53,797 bases of DNA from the NCBI RefSeq assembly GCF_947367085.1, contig NZ_CANBCP010000010.1, forward strand, positions 1 through 53,797, in the 5' to 3' direction. The stretch comes from an uncultured Lactobacillus sp. GTDB lineage: Bacteria; Bacillota; Bacilli; Lactobacillales; Lactobacillaceae. The notes beneath the pieces are model-generated. The model saw only the letters and a list, made by a program, of their open reading frames with translations, did no database searches and had not been told where the DNA came from. Below, in pieces: positions 41,483 to 49,026 of the stretch (position 1 is its first letter; every line of letters begins with the position of its first letter). The translations under genes and the position numbers were made by a program.

Positions 41483-43141
41483 ATGAGTACACAAGAACGC
41501 TACTCTAGCGCAGAGTTAAGGAAAGATAATCCAAAATTTAGTCGTGTTCGTTCTACTATCGAATCAGCATTTTATGGCAACAATGTTCACGAAGTAACAA
41601 GCGTTGCTGAAGCCTATAATTTGGCTAAGGTACAACCAGGTGTTATTGAAACTGATTTGCCAATTTTACATACTAAAGATTTAGGTTTACCACATGGTGC
41701 AAAGCAATTAGTTTACAACCACGGTAAAATTCTAGGTAGAACTGCTAGTGCTCGTCACTTTGTTGATGATCCAAAAGAAGACCCAGAAGCATTGGCTGGA
41801 AATTTACGTGAAGATATTTATAAGGGTCATAATGAAAAGTTCTTGAAGGCTACTGTATTAGTAGGGCTGGACCCTACCTACACCGTAAAGGCTCACATTA
41901 TGATGCCTGAAGATCAAGCATTTAATTTACTTTCTTACATTTTGAACTTCCACTTCTATGATGAAGAAGCTGAAGAAATGTACAAGAAGTCTAAGTTTTA
42001 TGACGAAGGTGACATTTACTTCTACTTTGATCCAAATGTTACTGATGACGATTATCCAAAGGGCTTTGGTGTGTTTGATGCACCTCACAACTGTGCTGCA
42101 GTCTTTGGTTTACGTTACTTCGGTGAACTTAAGAAGGGTACTTTAACCTTGGCTTGGGCTATGGCTCACAGACACGGCTATACTGCATGTCACGGTGGTG
42201 AAAAGTCATTCCACTTTAAGGATAAAGACGACAAGGTATTTGCCTTCTACGGCTTGTCAGGTTCTGGTAAGTCAACATTGACTCACGAAATGTATGATGG
42301 TAAATATGACATCACTGTTTTGCACGATGACGCATTCATTATTTCACGTGAAGATGGTTCTTCTGTAGCGTTAGAGCCTTCATACTTTGACAAGACTCAC
42401 GACTACCCAGCAGGTCACCATGAAACTAAGTACTACACAACTATCATGAACTGTGCTGTTACAGAAGATGAAGATGGCAAGAAAGTTATCGTTACTGAAG
42501 ACTTACGTAACAACAACGGTCGTGTTATCAAGACTCGTTACACTAGTCCTCACCGTGTAGACTTTGAAAAAGCTCCAATTACTGCTTTGTTCTGGATTAT
42601 GAAAGATGGCTCATTGCCACCACTACTTAAAATTGATGATCCAGTTTTGGCAACTACGATGGGATGTACTTTGGCTACTAAGAGAACTAGTGCTGAAAAC
42701 TTACCTAAAGGCTTTGACATGAACACTTTGGTTATCGAACCGTTTGCCGACCCATTTAGAGCATACCCTGTTTCTGGTGATTACAGAGACTTCAAGGAAT
42801 TGTTCACTAAGCGTGGCGCTAGCTGCTACATCTTGAACACTGATGCATTTATGGGCAAAGACATCCCTAAGGAAGTAACTAAGAAGATCGTTGAAGACTT
42901 GGCAACTGACAAGATCAAAGACAGCGACTGGAAGCCATTTGGCAACTTCAAGGGTGTAAGCTACTTGCCAATTGAAGGCTACGAAGTTCACTTAGATGAT
43001 CCAGAATACCAAAAGACCTTGGCTAAGAGAATGCAAGATCGTTTGGACTGGCTCAACAGTTACGATGAACAACACCCAACTCAAAAGATCCAAGATGAAG
43101 CAAAGGAAACTTTGGAAGGTATCATCAAGGAATTAAGTTAA
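41483..43141 (+). CDS. pckA: Phosphoenolpyruvate carboxykinase (ATP)
   Basis: A 552-residue cytosolic enzyme linking oxaloacetate and PEP. The kinase P-loop is GLSGSGKST (257-265), followed by the metal-site segment VLHDDAF, and the substrate-binding region HRHGYTACHGGE lies before it. The start ATG follows GAGGAGG. In lactobacilli without a full TCA cycle it may work in the PEP-carboxylating, ATP-forming direction or supply PEP from amino-acid-derived oxaloacetate; the direction is not visible. Monocistronic with its own inverted-repeat-bearing promoter and a strong terminator. Codon use is that of a highly expressed gene. Confidence 0.94.
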   Translation: MSTQERYSSAELRKDNPKFSRVRSTIESAFYGNNVHEVTSVAEAYNLAKVQPGVIETDLPILHTKDLGLPHGAKQLVYNHGKILGRTASARHFVDDPKEDPEALAGNLREDIYKGHNEKFLKATVLVGLDPTYTVKAHIMMPEDQAFNLLSYILNFHFYDEEAEEMYKKSKFYDEGDIYFYFDPNVTDDDYPKGFGVFDAPHNCAAVFGLRYFGELKKGTLTLAWAMAHRHGYTACHGGEKSFHFKDKDDKVFAFYGLSGSGKSTLTHEMYDGKYDITVLHDDAFIISREDGSSVALEPSYFDKTHDYPAGHHETKYYTTIMNCAVTEDEDGKKVIVTEDLRNNNGRVIKTRYTSPHRVDFEKAPITALFWIMKDGSLPPLLKIDDPVLATTMGCTLATKRTSAENLPKGFDMNTLVIEPFADPFRAYPVSGDYRDFKELFTKRGASCYILNTDAFMGKDIPKEVTKKIVEDLATDKIKDSDWKPFGNFKGVSYLPIEGYEVHLDDPEYQKTLAKRMQDRLDWLNSYDEQHPTQKIQDEAKETLEGIIKELS

Positions 43142-43160
43142 TAGTTTTTACCGCGTAAGC

Positions 43161-43193
43161 AAAAAGCTCCTCAGTTGATGAGGAGCTTTTTTT
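43161..43193 (+). terminator. Terminator of pckA
   Basis: AAAAAGCTCCTCA pairs perfectly with TGAGGAGCTTTTT over a 5-nt loop, then T's. Confidence 0.92.
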
Positions 43194-43240
43194 CTACGTA
43201 AAGCCAAACATACAATGATGTTTAACTTACGTAGAAAAAA
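43188..43240. repeat. 14-bp perfect inverted repeat between pckA and the toxin gene
   Basis: TTTTTTCTACGTAA (43188-43201) and TTACGTAGAAAAAA (43227-43240) flank 25 nt. It shares its left arm with the pckA terminator T tract and its right arm with the next hairpin, giving three stacked structures in about 110 nt. Confidence 0.7.
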
Positions 43241-43270
43241 CCTCGAAATTCTTGTCCGAATTTCGGGGTT
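43235..43270 (-). terminator. Minus-strand terminator of the toxin gene
   Basis: A 13-bp stem (AACCCCGAAATTC with GAATTTCGAGGTT on the minus strand, one wobble pair) is followed on that strand by T6. It ends the antitoxin-toxin operon. Confidence 0.8.
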
Positions 43271-43294
43271 CATATCATTTGTCACTATACTTTT

Positions 43295-43678
43295 TTATCT
43301 AAAATTAAAAATCGCTTTAACAAAGGACATTATTTCATCAAGGTATCTATTAGTAACATGATTGATGACTCGTCCTTTTCTTGCCGAATAATCATAATTT
43401 AATATTTGATATAAACAAACATAGCCTTTAACACCAGTGCCTGTATCTCCCATCACCAGTATAGGCTTATAGTGTTCATCATTTTTATATTTATCACTGG
43501 TCGTTATTGGCATACCAACAATGAATCCAGAAGATCGATTATAAGGAGTTGCACTGACTATTAGCATGTGTCTTTCAATGTTGCCTTTAGCAGTATTGTG
43601 CCCACCCCATTCATGTCCTGCGTGAGGTTCAGCATTAATTATTATAATGTCACCTTGCTTGGGAAAATCATTATTCAT
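43295..43678 (-). CDS. MazF/PemK-type toxin (mRNA interferase)
   Basis: A 127-residue protein with the PemK/MazF fold pattern: QGDIIIINAEPHAGHEWGG at the N terminus, the RHMLIVSATPYNRSSGFIVGMPITT strands, and a C-terminal helix (DEIMSFVKAIFNF). Family members are ribosome-independent RNases. The ATG at 43678 overlaps the antitoxin's last 8 nt, the classical coupled layout; the frame reads further upstream only through the antitoxin gene. It is the second gene of the operon, followed by a terminator. Cleavage specificity is unknown. Confidence 0.85.
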   Translation of the reverse strand: MNNDFPKQGDIIIINAEPHAGHEWGGHNTAKGNIERHMLIVSATPYNRSSGFIVGMPITTSDKYKNDEHYKPILVMGDTGTGVKGYVCLYQILNYDYSARKGRVINHVTNRYLDEIMSFVKAIFNFR

Positions 43679-43928
43679 TATCCTGCCAACCCTCACGTCC
43701 TTGATTATAGTCGCCCATTTGTAATTCGGGATCTTGGGCCACTGCTTTCTTAAAATCGTAATTGCCCCAATCGGTATCATACAAATTTACTTCTTTATGA
43801 ATTTCAATATTATTATCAGAATTAACAGAAAAAACTAATCGACTGCCTTCTGACCAATTACGAGACTTTCTAATTTCAGCTGGAATTGTAATTTGTCCGC
43901 GTTTTGTTATTTTAGCTACATATTGCAT
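43671..43928 (-). CDS. AbrB/MazE-type antitoxin
   Basis: An 85-residue protein whose first 45 residues form a swapped-hairpin AbrB/SpoVT DNA-binding domain (KITKRGQITIPAEIRKSRNW, then GSRLVF). The acidic, probably disordered tail (DPELQMGDYNQGREGWQDNE) should wrap and block the toxin. It starts ATG 43928 after GAGG. As in related pairs it likely represses its own promoter. On the minus strand TACAAT lies about 50 nt upstream as a -10 candidate. Confidence 0.83.
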   Translation of the reverse strand: MQYVAKITKRGQITIPAEIRKSRNWSEGSRLVFSVNSDNNIEIHKEVNLYDTDWGNYDFKKAVAQDPELQMGDYNQGREGWQDNE

Positions 43929-44085
43929 TATTTCTTACCTCATCAATCATATGCATTGTGCATTACTTCCGATAAATATATTGTATCATATATTTATATT
44001 AAATAAATGAGGCGTAATGGTTGAAGAATAGAGATTGCAAAAGATTTTTTTGGTTTTATTTCTGTTTAGTAGTTTTAACTTTTAA

Positions 44086-44199
44086 AATTTTCCATTTGAT
44101 GTGAGTCACCCCTCACCAAGGCTTCAAAAGGCATTAAAAAGTAAAGACTATTATGAGTTTGATTCTGTAAAGGAAGGATTAGACTGTTTAAATGACTAA
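44086..44199 (+). pseudogene. C-terminal remnant of a RelB/DinJ-type antitoxin
   Basis: After an in-frame TAA at 44083 the frame reads NFPFDVSHPSPRLQKALKSK and then YYEFDSVKEGLDCLND before TAA 44197. This resembles the end of DinJ/RelB antitoxins, where a PFEV-like segment precedes a short toxin-binding helix. The ribbon-helix-helix N terminus is missing, and no RelE/YafQ toxin follows, because the kup terminator starts at once. It is on the opposite strand from the MazEF-like pair 160 nt away. The rest of the 320-nt gap is AT-rich without other features. Confidence 0.55.
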
Positions 44200-44246
44200 A
44201 ACCCTATTAAATGAAGGTTTATTACCAACATTTAATAGGGTTTTTA
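44198..44246. terminator. Bidirectional terminator, end of kup
   Basis: A perfect 16-bp stem (AAAACCCTATTAAATG at 44198-44213 with its complement at 44229-44244) with A and T tracts on each side. Confidence 0.88.
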
Positions 44247-44248
44247 AT

Positions 44249-46288
44249 CTATATTTGTCCTTCTTGGATCTTTTTCTTCATTTGCTCATATTTCTTAGGA
44301 GCAATGTGAGTGATCTGCTGCTTGCGTTGGTCACCTAAGATCAATGGCACACGTTCAATGACCGTGTCTGCATAATCTAAGCCAAACCATGAAGCAGGAT
44401 TAGAAGACAAGTTTTGAAGCCATACACGAGCTTCTACTAAGAATTTTTCATAGTTACGCAATTGAGTTTGGGGGCTAATTACGTCGTTAACAATAACGAA
44501 TGAGAAGTCACCTACATCACGACCTGGGGTAGTGGTGTATTCTTGTGGCTGTGATTCAATGGTGCCGTCAGCGATCAAATCGTGAACAATCTGACGTAAG
44601 TAGACGTTAACACGTTGCTGCTGTTTAAATCCTAAAAATAGCTGAACGTTAATTACGTTCTTGGTGCCATATGTATTAACGGCATATTCCGCAGTAAATG
44701 GCTCGTTAGTAACATTTACTGTTACAAACCAATATGCCTTAGCACGTTTAGGACGCTTGTCTAAAATTGAATATAAAATTTCTCGCTTGATAAATTTATT
44801 ATATTTAACCTTGGCCATGTAAACTAGGTTTGTAGCATAAGTTGGGTAGTCTTCGTCATGACTTAAATCAGTTAACATATCTACATATTCATCTAATCGT
44901 ACATAAGCATTACGTGATTCGCGCTTGTCGCGGACTTTGTTTCCGTAGAACCAAATGTACATGATAATACCAATAAAGCCAGCGATAACTAATGATACGT
45001 AACCACCATGAGTAAACTTGCTCAAACTTGCGGCCATGAACATGATGTCCAAAAAGCCGAAGAAGATGAGGAATAACCAGTTCCAGAACCAGTTGATGCC
45101 TTTCATAACGAGCCATTCATAAAGCAGAATCGTTGTCATCAGCATTGAAATAGTGATAGAAAGGCCGTAGGCTGCTTCCATGTGAGCTGAAGTTTGGAAG
45201 AACAAGACAATTGAAATAGTGGCTACACAGATCATCTTGTTAACAGATGGAATATAGATCTGACCTTTTTCAGTTGAAGGGTAGACAATATTCATTCTTG
45301 GCAAAAACTTCAAACCACTGGCTTCAGCAACTAAAGTAAATGAACCAGTAATCAAAGCTTGCGAAGCAATAACCGCAGCAATAGTAGCTAAGACAATTGC
45401 TGCTAAGCGAATGTTTTGTGGGATGATTTCAAAAAATGGGTTGAAGTCACCGTTTCCCGCATTATAGTTAGGATTATTTAAAATCCAGACACCTTGACCA
45501 AAGTAGTTAAGTGCCAAACATACGAAAACATATGGCCAAGAACCAATGATGTTGCCTTTGCCGACGTGTCCCACATCAGAATAAAGTGCTTCAGCACCGG
45601 TAGTTGCCAAAAAGATTGAACCTAAGATAAAGATTCCGGCCTTGTTATATGGACTAAATAATAGCTTAATAGCGTAGTATGGGTTAAGAGCTTCTAAAAT
45701 GCTCCAATCACCAGCCATATTCATAATGCCGACAATTCCTAAGAAGGTGAACCACACAAACATGATTGGTCCAAATGCCTTACCGATAATGCTAGTACCC
45801 ATTCTTTGGATAGAAAACAGAACCAGCAAAATAACGACAGTAATTGCAATAACCGTACTTTGAGTATTGACCGGAATATTGCCGTGCCCAAATTCGATAC
45901 CTTTTAATCCTTCGATAGCTGTTGTAACGGTAACTGCTGGAGTTAACGTACCATCAGCTAAGATAGCAGCCCCACCGATTAAAGCGGGCAAAACCAGCCA
46001 TTTTTTACGCTTACGAATCAAAGTGTAAAGGGCAAAGATACCACCTTCACCGTGGTTAGTTGCTTTCAAGGCAATAATCACAGTTTGCAAGGTAGTAAGC
46101 AAGGTAACTGTCCATAAAACTAGAGAAATCGAACCGATAATAAAATCACGGTTAACGTTGCCAATTCCGCCGTTACCAGCAACAATTGACTTCATAACGT
46201 ACAGTGGACTCGTTCCGATATCCCCATATACAATCCCAATAGCAATCAGTAAACCGGCTGCGGTGAGATTTTTTCGTTTGTTATTCAT
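44249..46288 (-). CDS. kup: Potassium uptake protein Kup
   Basis: A 679-residue KUP/HAK/KT potassium-proton symporter. It begins with the family hallmark (LLIAIGIVYGDIGTSPLYVMKS), has about 12 membrane helices through residue 460, including GGIFALYTLIRKRKKW and LFLATTGAEALYSDVGHVGKG-like segments, and a soluble C-terminal domain of about 210 residues. The ATG follows AGGAG at a normal distance. Kup works in potassium uptake, especially at low pH, useful to an acid producer. Monocistronic. Confidence 0.95.
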   Translation of the reverse strand: MNNKRKNLTAAGLLIAIGIVYGDIGTSPLYVMKSIVAGNGGIGNVNRDFIIGSISLVLWTVTLLTTLQTVIIALKATNHGEGGIFALYTLIRKRKKWLVLPALIGGAAILADGTLTPAVTVTTAIEGLKGIEFGHGNIPVNTQSTVIAITVVILLVLFSIQRMGTSIIGKAFGPIMFVWFTFLGIVGIMNMAGDWSILEALNPYYAIKLLFSPYNKAGIFILGSIFLATTGAEALYSDVGHVGKGNIIGSWPYVFVCLALNYFGQGVWILNNPNYNAGNGDFNPFFEIIPQNIRLAAIVLATIAAVIASQALITGSFTLVAEASGLKFLPRMNIVYPSTEKGQIYIPSVNKMICVATISIVLFFQTSAHMEAAYGLSITISMLMTTILLYEWLVMKGINWFWNWLFLIFFGFLDIMFMAASLSKFTHGGYVSLVIAGFIGIIMYIWFYGNKVRDKRESRNAYVRLDEYVDMLTDLSHDEDYPTYATNLVYMAKVKYNKFIKREILYSILDKRPKRAKAYWFVTVNVTNEPFTAEYAVNTYGTKNVINVQLFLGFKQQQRVNVYLRQIVHDLIADGTIESQPQEYTTTPGRDVGDFSFVIVNDVISPQTQLRNYEKFLVEARVWLQNLSSNPASWFGLDYADTVIERVPLILGDQRKQQITHIAPKKYEQMKKKIQEGQI

Positions 46289-46340
46289 GAATAAATACTC
46301 CTAATAAAAGCTATAAGCTTATCAAGATAATATAAAAATC

Positions 46341-46370
46341 AAAAAAAGAATGCAGTTGCATTCTTTTTTA
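46341..46370. terminator. Terminator between kup and the 143-aa gene
   Basis: AAAAAAGAATGCA pairs with TGCATTCTTTTTT in a tight hairpin. On the minus strand it ends the 46412-46843 gene and precedes the kup start, so kup needs its own promoter in 46289-46340. Confidence 0.82.
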
Positions 46371-46411
46371 GTTACTTTATTCTTATATATTTTTCTTAAA
46401 GTTGCAAGCCT

Positions 46412-46843
46412 TTAAGACATAGTTTGTGGAATATTATTACGACGATCAGTATACCACTTGTCCCAATCTTCGTATGTCTTCATGCTTTGAGGATCTATAC
46501 CAGTTTCTTTTTTGATATTAGCTAAAATATCTTCAAATCTCTTGGAATGGATGTTTAAAACATGCTTAATTAAGTTTTGACGAGAAAATGCTTCGTTGTT
46601 AGTAATGTAAGTGTTAATTTCTACAACGTCGTGGTTGCCGTCAAAAGTATCCATAATTTCGAGGTCAGCTTGTTCAAATTTTGCAATGTAAAAGTTAGCA
46701 AAAACTTTTAAATAATCTGGTTGAACTGCAAATTCGGTTGCTGGCATCTCAACACGGTTAGCTTCAGGGATGACAACTTGGAACTTTTCGTCTTTTTCTT
46801 GCTGCGTATTTTCAGCGGCTGTTTTTTTGCTTTCTTCAGTCAA
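46412..46843 (-). CDS. Hypothetical protein, 143 aa
   Basis: I do not recognise a family. It has a Lys/Glu/Gln-rich disordered start (about 25 residues), then a compact part with VVIPEANRVEMPATEF, a helical middle (YLKVFANFYIAKFEQADLEIMDTF) and an end in SMKTYEDWDKWYTDRRNN. No signal or membrane segment. Translation starts at TTG 46843, since AAAGGAG lies 9 nt upstream. It has a good promoter with a palindrome in its spacer and a terminator, so it is an independent gene. Confidence 0.7.
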   Translation of the reverse strand: MTEESKKTAAENTQQEKDEKFQVVIPEANRVEMPATEFAVQPDYLKVFANFYIAKFEQADLEIMDTFDGNHDVVEINTYITNNEAFSRQNLIKHVLNIHSKRFEDILANIKKETGIDPQSMKTYEDWDKWYTDRRNNIPQTMS

Positions 46844-46861
46844 AGTTAAGAGCTCCTTTAA

Positions 46862-46889
46862 ATAATGTCGTACTAGTACAAAAATTCAA
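46862..46889 (-). promoter_or_regulatory. Promoter of the 143-aa gene with palindromic spacer
   Basis: On the minus strand TTGAAT (46889-46884) and CATTAT (46867-46862) are 16 bp apart. The spacer contains the perfect 10-bp palindrome GTACTAGTAC (46870-46879), a likely position for a repressor. Confidence 0.5.
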
Positions 46890-46931
46890 TATAATCTTAC
46901 ATTGAAATTCTTATAAAAGCAACTTTTCTTC

Positions 46932-47840
46932 TTATTTATTAAAGTTGTTTACGTCACTTTGAGTATAAGAATCAATGGTAGTGTGGCCGTTTTTGGCAGC
47001 TGAGTTCATGAAGTTAACAACATCTTGATCACTCCAAGAAGCTGTGGAAACGCCCATAGCGCTCAAACGATCACGTACTTGGGCAATCACACGTGCAGTA
47101 ACTGCTTGGCCGCCAACAGTCATATTATTTGAATTTGAAGATGATTGGTTAGAGTTATTAGATGAAGTATTTGAATCGTTTTTATTAGATTTGTCAGATT
47201 TTTCATCATCGTTATTTTTGCTTGCGCTAGTGTTAGTGCTAGTCTTGTTTGAGGACTTTTCGCTATCACCACTTGCATCTTTAGCATCATCTAATAAGTC
47301 ATTAACCTTATTTCTAATTTGGGTGTAGTATTTACCATTAATATAAGGTAAGTCTAAGATTTGAATGCAGTATTGTTGAGCTTGCTCGTAGTTACCATTA
47401 TTGTAAGCAGCTTTTGCATTCTTATATAAAGGATTAATTTCGTTTTTAATATTACTTTGAACACGGCTAATTGTTTGATATTGCTTTTTAGCGTGCTTAA
47501 TCATAACTGAATAGCCGTTAGTTTTGTAAATTACCTTATTTAAAGATTTTAATGCATCACTAAAATCATATTCGCTGATATCATCTTTGGCATCAGCCAT
47601 ATGGTCAGCTTGGTCGGCATAAACTTTAGATTCTTCAGTAGCCTTCACCTTGTGAGCAGCTTCAAACTTATCTTCAGCTTGAGAGTACTTATTTTGGGCT
47701 ACGTAATCTTTACCTTCCTTCATTAAAGTAGAATAATCACTTCCACTATTATTAGATGAAGAAGCTTGATTACTGCATCCAGCACCAATTAAAACTACAA
47801 AGACTGCTGCAAGAGCAATCCATAATTTGGATTTTTTCAT
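46932..47840 (-). CDS. Lipoprotein of unknown function with Ser/Asn-rich linker
   Basis: A 302-residue secreted lipoprotein. The signal MKKSKLWIALAAVFVVLIG leads to the lipobox GAGC. Residues about 35-185 are helical with repeated Ala/Tyr/Lys patterns resembling TPR units (YSQAEDKFEAAHK, YNNGNYEQAQQYCIQIL). A 45-residue Ser/Asn/Lys linker follows, then a C-terminal domain of about 60 residues (VIAQVRDRLSAMGVSTASW, SDQDVVNFMNSAAKNG). ATG 47840 is preferred because AAGGGGG lies 9 nt before it and the signal starts there. I do not know its role; a wall-linked scaffold is possible. Confidence 0.75.
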   Translation of the reverse strand: MKKSKLWIALAAVFVVLIGAGCSNQASSSNNSGSDYSTLMKEGKDYVAQNKYSQAEDKFEAAHKVKATEESKVYADQADHMADAKDDISEYDFSDALKSLNKVIYKTNGYSVMIKHAKKQYQTISRVQSNIKNEINPLYKNAKAAYNNGNYEQAQQYCIQILDLPYINGKYYTQIRNKVNDLLDDAKDASGDSEKSSNKTSTNTSASKNNDDEKSDKSNKNDSNTSSNNSNQSSSNSNNMTVGGQAVTARVIAQVRDRLSAMGVSTASWSDQDVVNFMNSAAKNGHTTIDSYTQSDVNNFNK

Positions 47841-47865
47841 TAAAAAGATCCCCCTTGAATTATTG

Positions 47866-47895
47866 ATCAAATTTGATTGTACACCCCTAATTATA
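47866..47895 (-). promoter_or_regulatory. Lipoprotein gene promoter with downstream palindrome
   Basis: On the minus strand TGC-TATAAT (-10 at 47895-47890) is an extended box. Just after the expected start lies the perfect palindrome ATCAAATTTGAT (47866-47877), a possible operator. Confidence 0.5.
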
Positions 47896-47967
47896 GCAAA
47901 CCCATAATTTGAACACTTTTTTTAAAAAACTTGAGCCAAATTTAAGATTTATTTCGTTAGTAATAGT

Positions 47968-47996
47968 GTAAGGCAACTCACCGGTGAGCAACTTAC
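47968..47996. promoter_or_regulatory. Nested inverted repeat before the DUF1659 gene
   Basis: The perfect palindrome CTCACCGGTGAG (47977-47988) sits inside outer arms GTAAG (47968-47972) and CTTAC (47992-47996). It lies 28 nt before the start codon, in the promoter or 5' leader. Confidence 0.5.
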
Positions 47997-48024
47997 AAAA
48001 AATATTTATTAATGAGGTAGAAAA

Positions 48025-48240
48025 ATGAAATCAGCTTTAGTAGAACAATCAGTTAAGTTTACTTTTACTGGCAGTCAATATAAGAACAATACCAAAGAAC
48101 GTACTTTAAAGAACTTGAAGTTAGATGCAGCTCCTGATGCAATAGCGCAAGTAGGAAAGGCAATGTCAGAACTTCAAAAAGACGACGGCTTAGGCGCAGC
48201 AGTTCTTATTCAACACCATGCAATTGAACTTGGTGAATAA
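48025..48240 (+). CDS. DUF1659-like small protein
   Basis: A 71-residue protein matching the small DUF1659 pattern: VKFTFTGSQYKNNTKERTLKNLKLDAAPDAIAQVGKAM in two strands and a helix. The ATG follows GAGG. In Firmicutes DUF1659 genes are commonly followed by a DUF2922 gene, as here, so the two products probably act together, but the function is unknown. The stop codon lies within the first copy of a 23-bp tandem repeat. Confidence 0.68.
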   Translation: MKSALVEQSVKFTFTGSQYKNNTKERTLKNLKLDAAPDAIAQVGKAMSELQKDDGLGAAVLIQHHAIELGE

Positions 48241-48277
48241 TTAGACAATTTATAGGTGAATAATTAGACAATTTATA
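48232..48277 (+). repeat. Perfect 23-bp tandem duplication
   Basis: GGTGAATAATTAGACAATTT with TATA after it (23 bp in all) occurs at 48232-48254 and again at 48255-48277. The first copy includes the last codons and stop of the DUF1659 gene, the second is intergenic. It looks like a slippage event and lengthens the gap to the next gene. Confidence 0.9.
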
Positions 48278-48301
48278 ATAGAAAGAAAGAGGAATTTTAA
48301 G

Positions 48302-48541
48302 ATGCCAACAACTAAAACCTTACGATTAACTTTTATTACTTCAAATAACAAGAAAGCTTCCATCAGCATGCCAGATGCGGCTAGCGATTTAAACGAGGCA
48401 CAAGTTAGAGCAGCAATGGACAAGATTGCAAGCGCTAATGCATTTGAAAGAAAGGGAGTAGATCTATATACCAAAGCTCAGTCTGCTCAATACATTGAAC
48501 GCACTACTACTTCTGTGTTTGATGATTCTAAATCAGTGTAG
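48302..48541 (+). CDS. DUF2922 protein
   Basis: A 79-residue protein with the DUF2922 outline: TKTLRLTFITSNNKKASISMPDA, then a helix SDLNEAQVRAAMDKIASANAF and a strand pair ending in YIERTTTSVFDD. The ATG follows an AAAGAGGA-like site. It is probably co-transcribed with the DUF1659 gene. Function unknown. Confidence 0.78.
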   Translation: MPTTKTLRLTFITSNNKKASISMPDAASDLNEAQVRAAMDKIASANAFERKGVDLYTKAQSAQYIERTTTSVFDDSKSV

Positions 48542-48674
48542 GCTTATTTTTGGAGAAATAAGAGAATTAAATAACTTATTTTGGAATATTTATAAAATTT
48601 TGAAATATTTTTGAAATAATTTTTGACAAGATAAAACTCTTCTTTGATGATTATCGTAAACAATAAGTAAGTAT

Positions 48675-48706
48675 AAGGAATCCCGCTGCTATGGGGTTCC
48701 TTTTCT
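48675..48706 (+). terminator. Terminator after the DUF1659/DUF2922 genes
   Basis: AAGGAATCCC pairs with GGGGTTCCTT (one G-U) across 8 nt, followed by a T-rich tract. The 130 nt before it show only AT-rich DNA. Confidence 0.7.
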
Positions 48707-48801
48707 TTTGTGGAAATTAAATAAGATAGTTGAGAGGTCAAAAAGTATATTTTTGTGATTATTACAACTATGTTAAAAAACATAAAATATGCAAGTAAAC
48801 T

Positions 48802-48829
48802 TTGCAAAAAGTCAGAAACAAGATATAAT
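48802..48829 (+). promoter_or_regulatory. Promoter of the S-layer protein gene
   Basis: TTGCAA (48802-48807) and consensus TATAAT (48824-48829) are separated by 16 bp. Transcription would begin near 48836 and give a leader of about 190 nt. Confidence 0.75.
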
Positions 48830-48836
48830 ATGAGTC

Positions 48837-49026
48837 GTGGTAAGTAATAGGACAAATGCTTCAGGCGTGATGCCTGTACAGCATGCGGATTTCTTATCAA
48901 GGACTGACTACCTCAGAGGATTTATAGACCTCTGATCTTTGATGAAGGGATTTTGTACAATTATGGGCGATTTCACGATGAGCCTTTTGCCTATTACATT
49001 TGTTTTATCAAGGAGGAAAAGACCGC
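48837..49026 (+). promoter_or_regulatory. Structured 5' leader of the S-layer mRNA
   Basis: The leader contains hairpin CAGGC/GCCTG (48862-48876) and hairpin TCAGAGG/CCTCTGA (48913-48935), enclosed by ATCAA and TTGAT pairing, and ends in AAGGAGGAAAAG before the start. Long stable leaders are known from lactobacillar slp genes, where they protect very abundant mRNAs. Confidence 0.65.

Noticed and set aside
43679..43780. 34-residue N-terminal extension of the MazF-like toxin
   Set aside because: It is only the antitoxin gene read in another frame; the overlapping ATG at 43678 begins the family's conserved start.
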